A program made the translations under genes and the position numbers. From positions 66,423,613 through 66,487,612 of the forward strand of contig CM060322.1 of NCBI GenBank assembly GCA_030674155.1: 64,000 bases of DNA. Reading direction: 5' to 3'. Below are positions 58,998 through 64,000 of this stretch, in pieces. This stretch comes from Stramonita haemastoma (Eukaryota > Mollusca > Gastropoda > Neogastropoda > Muricidae). Numbering within the stretch: the stretch's first letter is position 1; each line of letters starts with the position of its first letter. The notes under the pieces were generated by a model. The model was not told the DNA's origin. It searched no databases and was given only the letters and a program-made list of their open reading frames with translations.

Positions 58998-59993
58998 TAT
59001 ATTGTTTTGCTTACAGGTTGAACTGATGACAGTTTTATTTGTTTATTGATGCATGGCTTTCCAGATTAGTCTACCATTGTTCTTCTTGCTCAACACATTT
59101 AGAAAATATTTCTTTTTTTTCTGTTCAAATCAGGGAAATTACTTTATTTCTCTGCCTTTTATAATTTTCATGTGAGCTATGTTTCAGTAAATAATGTCTA
59201 TGGTGTATGGCTTTCTGTAATTCATCTGTCAGCCATGGAGGTTTTATCCTATATTGAACTCTCTTCTTTGCAGTGGAGTATGTTTGTTGTATATGCTATA
59301 AAAAATCTTGTACCATACTTCTAATGCCACATCAGGGTCTGTATACTGATATACGCTATTAAGAGAACAATGTATAAGATCATAGTTAAACTTTTCACTA
59401 TCGAATTTTGAAAATTTTCAAAATACAATAGTTTTATGATTTACTTTGGTATTTTTGTGCCCTTTTTTGACCATGTAAAACAAATCGGATATTGACCACT
59501 GCAACCACACTCTGGGACAGATGTTTCAATAATAGTTTTAGGATCAGATACTTAGAAATGATCAATAGGAGTTTTAGAGACACTAGTTACTGGCGTTGGT
59601 GATTGTATTAACTGTGTTAGTCCATAAGATTTATACATTAGATTCCAATGCTTATTGTCTTTTAGTAAATCTATATTGAAGTCTCCTAATACGATGATAT
59701 CTTTACATTGAGTGTATGTGTGGTCCATCATTGAAATAAAACAATTGTTCCAATCAATTCTTTCCAATGGATTTCTGCATAGTAAACAGATTAGAAATGG
59801 CTTGGTAAATTTTATTTTAATTTCGACCCAGAGTTCTTCTACCTTATGTTGCTCCAAGGTATCTATTCTTTTGAATCTCAATGACTGATGCATATAAAGG
59901 AGTAAACCAGTTTTCTTGTTTTGTAATGTATCCTTGCAAACTGCAATGCACCAGGGAATGATAGATCACTATCAGAAATCTGAATTTGTCAAG
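58998..59993 (-). mobile_element. LINE family 1, endonuclease half (right arm)
   Basis: Mirror of 2443-3450. ORF 59552-59893 encodes MHQSLRFKRIDTLEQHKVEE, CRNPLERIDWNNCF and LGDFNIDLLKDN. Divergence from the left copy is higher here than near the axis. It stops at a short AG tract equivalent to the long CT tract on the left. Confidence 0.85.
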
Positions 59994-60009
59994 AGAGAGA
60001 GAGTTTTAT

Positions 60010-60240
60010 TTTTTTTTATTTCAAGGATAATGGAATAAGCACTCATGTGCTTTTTATATCCAGTCCCCGTATCTGAGCAGTTTTGTAAATTTATTATATG
60101 TTCCCACTGATAGGGAAACAAATTACGGTTACAGGCAGGAAAAAGAAAAAAAAATAATGGTGGCACTGCACTTGTGGCAATGCCCTCTCCTGAGGAGAGC
60201 AGCCCCAACTTCACCCAGATAAATTTGCTGTTACATAAAA
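60010..60240 (-). repeat. Composite SINE fragment, mirror of 2145-2371
   Basis: SINE-A tail joined to the 3' part of SINE-B, same junction as on the left, so the fusion predates the arms. Confidence 0.7.
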
Positions 60241-60289
60241 GTGGTAATGAATAAATAAAATGTTATGATCTAGATTTTAAACACAAAAA

Positions 60290-60713
60290 TGTGACGCTCC
60301 ACCACATAATGAGACGGAGTGCACATGAGGTCAATATTTATTTATTGACATGTTTTTAATGTGCAATAAAGTAACTATCAAATACAAAAAACAGATTGAA
60401 AATCGCACAATTCTGTGCAAAGTTATTACAAGTTGAAATGATAGACTACAGGAAGTGGCAAAATGAGAAACGGACAAGTTTATTTTCGTAACACGTTGTC
60501 AGAATGAGGGCTTGGGTATTTTCAAAACACATTTAAAAGCAAAAGGGATAAAAATTATGCCTTGATATTTCATTATAAGGTGTATAAACGGATATAGTTT
60601 AATAATTAATCAAAATCTCAAAATTGACAACTTGACCCCTACCTGCCTTTAATGGCTCCTAGAGCAAAATTGGGTAATGTGCTAAGCGACCCATTTCATG
60701 GCGGAGCGTCACA
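60290..60713 (-). mobile_element. MITE-T copy (424 bp), right arm only
   Basis: Ends TGTGACGCTCCACCACA and GGCGGAGCGTCACA, flanked by AA (60288-60289 and 60714-60715). The left arm (about 2084-2095) reads tagcatttttgtg without it. Oriented opposite to the 51650 copy. Confidence 0.9.
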
Positions 60714-61200
60714 AATGCTAAAGCACAAAGTGGACTGACTTGCTTAAAAGACTAACTAAAGAGTGGAAAGAAGAAGACTAAGCTTGTAGACACTTATCTC
60801 CTAGGCCTGTGGTCTTTGAGGCAAAGGTCAGAGGTTGAGCATGTGCAGACCCTGCTACTACACATGCAGGTCATAGAAACAAGTATTTCAGTTTCTGTCC
60901 TATGGTTGTTTTTGAATGCAACTGATTGACTTCTATTTTGAAAAATTGTCTGCAAATGTATTTCATATAATGAAAGACTTACATGACAGGTTCTTAATTC
61001 TGTCAGTTAGTTGAATAAGGTGCAGAACATCTTGGTAAAAAGTATATTTGACTTTTGTGGGAGAGACAGTTTTGTCCTGTTTTGTTTCTTTGTTTGCTTT
61101 TTTTAGTTTGTTTTTGTTTCCTTCATTTTTATAGTCTTATGCCACCAAGGTGATTAAACTTTGAAACCAACAAAATCAGCAACAGCAACAACAATAATAG

Positions 61201-61213
61201 CACCCCCCCCCCC

Positions 61214-61246
<33 letters not shown>
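61201..61246. repeat. Poly-C and (CA)n tract
   Basis: A poly-C run followed by a CA array, in a segment present only on the right side between the SINE region and the LINE linker. Confidence 0.9.
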
Positions 61247-61249
<3 letters not shown>

Positions 61250-61329
61250 TCAATTAGTTACATGCCAAATCACCAAAAAGTGAATGGACATAGCAGAAAA
61301 CTACATGTTAAGATTTGAATAACCTTTAG

Positions 61330-61523
61330 ATTGGACAATAATGATGTCACATCATGACCATGGAAGTGACCATGATTTAGTAATGATGACCTTCCGCCTT
61401 CATCTAAGGAAGGTCATGAAGCAGGGCCAGACAAGGATCAGATTTGATCTCAAGAAACTGAAGGATCCAGGGGTGGCTGAAGCCTTCCTAGCCATGATAG
61501 GAGGGAAATTTGCACCCCTCACC
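61330..61523 (+). pseudogene. RTE/BovB-type LINE endonuclease end and linker, cut by gap
   Basis: Encodes HHDHGSDHDLVMMTFRLHLR, then QTRIRFDLKKLKDPGVAEAF and GGKFAPLT up to the gap. It is the counterpart of 1571-1670 but reaches further into the endonuclease, so about 270 bp were lost from, or never present in, the left copy. Confidence 0.8.
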
Positions 61524-61623
61524 NNNNNNNNNNNNNNNNNNNNNNNNNNNNNNNNNNNNNNNNNNNNNNNNNNNNNNNNNNNNNNNNNNNNNNNNNNNNN
61601 NNNNNNNNNNNNNNNNNNNNNNN
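61524..61623. other. Assembly gap, 100 N
   Basis: Exactly 100 N, cutting the LINE linker in mid-frame. Confidence 1.
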
Positions 61624-62345
61624 TTTCTGGTTCATACTGGACAGAGTCATGTTACTGAATAGTGCCCAGCCTGACCACACCCTGAAAAGTCATACTTGAA
61701 AAAATGGTGTTAAAAAGAAATATTCTGAAGTATTCAAAACCAGTACCATCTTCAAGGCAATTGGACATTTTATCTAATCAAAATGATTCTGCAAAACATG
61801 TATCTGACAGTTCAAAAGCATTTTAAATCAAGAAGCTAAGAAACAGAAATGTTTATGTCTACCACAATCCAACTAAACTTGATTCCTAAAAGAAAAAGGA
61901 ATCCTGACTATGTGACTATGTGAAGGATTATACTGAGGGCAGAAGGAATCCTGAAAAAAAAACACATGAGTGCTTATTCCATTATCCTTTAAAGAAAAAA
62001 AATATAATAAAGCATACCGATAAGACACACAGAGCACTGAAAAAATATGGTTAATCCCCAGGTTAACCTACCAATACCTGAACTGATGCCACAATGTTAA
62101 CACAGAAATATCCTCAACTGAAAGGAGGACTGAGAAAAAGGAATCCCAAACTGATCTATTTTGGCCTGAACAAGAGGGCTTTCAGAACTGTCTTACAGCC
62201 AACTTCACCTATCAACCCATTTCAAACTCCCGCCTCTTACATTTCTCTTATGCTGTGACACTTCTCTGAAGTTCAAACTTTCTGCTGGCTCTTAGGGTGG
62301 AATAGCAAAACTTGTTCCAATGCCATGTCTGGTGCTGAATTTCTG
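61624..62345. repeat. Diverged, shortened copy of 44245-46990
   Basis: Matching blocks in the same order: start against 44247-44420, 61890-61960 against parts of 44960-45060 and 45745-45800, 62030-62120 against 45845-45890 and 46320-46400, 62240-62345 against 46870-46985. It lacks the SINE-B and the CA arrays of the other copy. No coding sequence. Confidence 0.75.
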
Positions 62346-62346
62346 C

Positions 62347-62620
62347 CTATGACAGTTGCTTCTTCAGTGAGTCTCTGAAGCCTTTCCTGTGAATGCAGCA
62401 GCGACCTGTGCCCTGTTTCAGCTGGCCAAAAAAGACAGCTTCATTTTTTTCCTGTGTCCGCCATCCTTGCTCCATATTCAGGCTGACAAGTTTCTGCTGC
62501 AGCACTATGGAGTACAGACCAGGTAGGCTGACTCTGTGGAGAATTTCTTCATTGGTGATGTTATCTTGCCACTGGGTTTTTGTTAAGAGGCAGAGAGATT
62601 GGTTCTGCCCTATGTTCTTA
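62347..62620 (-). pseudogene. C-terminal LINE fragment related to the 843-codon ORF
   Basis: Minus-strand translation gives QWQDNITNEEILHRVSLPGL, NMEQGWRTQEKN, then AVFFGQLKQGTGRCCIHRKG and FRDSLKKQLS. This aligns by pattern with the 'HWSDFTTNAEVLEQAGITS...LYGELSTGHRYRGAPKKRFKDSLKKSL' part of 8152-10683. The longer frame upstream is a CA-repeat artefact. Confidence 0.65.
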
Positions 62621-62639
62621 GACAGTACGATGATGACAA

Positions 62640-63040
62640 CAAACAACAACACACACACACACAAACACACACATACCACCCACCACACACAGACAACACA
62701 GACAACACACACACCACCCACCACACCACAACACACCACACCACACACACAAAACACACTCATACACACACACACAACACAACACAACACACACACAATC
62801 ACACATACACAGAGAAACAAACACAACACCACGTACACACAACACACAACCCCCCCCCACACACACACACATACTAACACACACACATGCACATACACCC
62901 ACCGATACACACACACAAGACCCAGAGAAAACACAAAACACACACCACAAAAGTACACAAACACAGTGAAATACACACAAACACACACAAAACATACAAA
63001 GTACACACGCACACACGCATGTGTGCGCACACTTACACAC
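62640..63040. repeat. (CA)n-rich imperfect microsatellite
   Basis: About 400 bp of CA-rich DNA with ACCACC, AACACA and AAATACAC variants. Thr/His and Cys/Val frames are spurious. Confidence 0.95.
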
Positions 63041-63060
63041 ACATTGAGAGAAAAGGGGGA

Positions 63061-63396
63061 TGGGAAAGCCTAGTGGTCAGAACATTGTGCTTGCAATTTG
63101 ATGACCCAGGGTCGATTCCCTTTCGAGGGGATTTTCCCCTGGAGTTAACATCAGTGCTGACTTCACTCTCCCAAAAAGTCCTTCAGATGAGACTACAAAC
63201 CAAGGACTCATGTGTGAATGCACATGGAACATCTTACGCACATGTTAAATCCTGTTTCGCTTTTCGTAAGAGTAGGTTATTGTGTGCAGATGGGAACAGA
63301 TGACAAAGATTTACAAAACTGCATACACACAGGACTGGATGTAAAAAAGCACACGAGTGCTTATTCCATTATCCTTGATATAAAATGATAAATAAA
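63061..63396 (+). repeat. SINE-A, complete copy
   Basis: tRNA-like head with A box cctagtggtcagaa (about 63069-63082) and B box gggtcgattccc (about 63109-63120), closer to the canonical B box than the copy at 18098. The body and tail match that copy, ending in ATAAATA repeats. Confidence 0.9.
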
Positions 63397-63424
63397 TATA
63401 CACACAGTGACATACACACACACA

Positions 63425-63815
63425 TCGGTGGATTGGTGGTCTAGGTGGTAACACGCCTTGCCTAGAATGCAAAAAGTCTGGGTTGGAGTGTGCGGTGATT
63501 CATACCCCGTTTGAACCCAAAACTTTTTCAACATCCATTAGACCCTGAGTGGTGGTCTGGGCGCTAGTCTTTCAGATGTGATGAAAAACCGAGGTCCTGT
63601 GTGTTGCACATCACTATTTAGCGCACATGAAAGAACCAACGGCAACAAAGCGGTTGACCCTGGCAAAATTATGTAGAAAAAAACCACTCTGATAGAAAAC
63701 AAATACAGTTGCATGCAGATCTTTAAATGTGTGGCATTGCTCTTAAGATGATGTGCTCTCCTTGGGAGAGCAGCCCAAATTTAATGCAGAGAACTCTGCT
63801 GTGACTGGCAGTGGT
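63425..63815 (+). repeat. SINE-B, complete copy
   Basis: Head ggtggattggtggtctaggt, B-box region tgattcataccccgtttg, central domain, and a 3' part ending ctctgctgtgactggcagtg. Opposite orientation to the other two full copies, giving a check on element ends. Confidence 0.85.
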
Positions 63816-64000
63816 ATGCACAGCACTAACTGCCCTGTAGATTCCCATTCAGCAAGTCCTGTCTCCTGTCTCTCTACCGAGTCTTCTGCTATCTGTATGT
63901 GCCAACCCTGTGAACACACAATAAAGACTTTAGTCACTGACAATGCAGCACACATACACACATGCAAAAGACAAAATTCCTCTCATTTTTTTCTATGTAG
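63816..64000. other. Unassigned end of window
   Basis: No ORF or repeat recognised. Confidence 0.5.

Noticed and set aside
62347..63042. 231-codon minus-strand ORF with Cys/Val-rich N-terminus
   Set aside because: The first 130 residues are the CA array. Only the C-terminal part (62347-62620) is meaningful, as a LINE fragment.

Overview
This window looks like non-genic DNA from a large animal genome, most likely a mollusc and probably a gastropod. That placement is inferred from three things: two tRNA-headed SINE families that I recall as typical of marine snails, several AP-endonuclease LINE lineages, and very long (CA)n, (CT)n and (AT)n tracts. No complete host gene is visible. Almost all convincing coding sequence belongs to transposable elements. 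A few short stretches look like host or domesticated exons, and these are tentative.

The main architectural feature is a giant, discontinuous inverted repeat. Bases 1571-12887 recur in reverse complement at 47477-61523, 23457-26177 recur at 39164-41902, and 33372-34602 recur at 37943-39163. The axis lies in a 3.3 kb spacer at 34603-37942. Identity in stretches I aligned by eye is about 99% near 25.8 kb, about 98.5% near 12 kb and about 93% near 3 kb. Two 100-N gaps (41903-42002 and 61524-61623) mark contig joins, and both fall where arm homology stops. The structure may therefore be a real palindrome, or two haplotypes or paralogues joined head to head. The inner part (23457-41902) contains no gap.

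Left arm and flank (1-26177): an RTE-type LINE fragment (minus strand); LINE family 1 (plus) split by a 1.5 kb pogo/Tigger-like DNA transposon; LINE family 2 (plus) split by an insertion whose 843-codon reverse-transcriptase ORF is still open; a third LINE (minus) broken by an L2/CR1-like LINE (plus); microsatellites and complete SINEs; a transposase-like C-terminal exon at 20937-21573; a piggyBac-like MITE (21835-22822) with an empty site nearby; and a block of unidentified exon-like ORFs.

Centre (26178-37942): a 5'-truncated RTE LINE and an array of about 125 bp tandem units. Each unit carries a 50-68 nt exon-like core between an acceptor-like and a donor-like splice motif. A 5.1 kb insertion with 11-bp terminal inverted repeats splits this array, and contains a decayed piggyBac element with TTAA flanks.

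Right arm and flank (37943-64000): inverted copies of the left-arm elements, plus arm-specific insertions: two solo copies of a 0.42 kb TIR element (MITE-T), a 2.28 kb composite in which one MITE-T copy sits inside another, and a rearranged L2/CR1-like LINE. The sequence after the second gap resembles 44245-46990 and ends in complete copies of both SINE families. Comparing the arms gives natural empty sites, which allow insertions to be dated relative to formation of the repeat.
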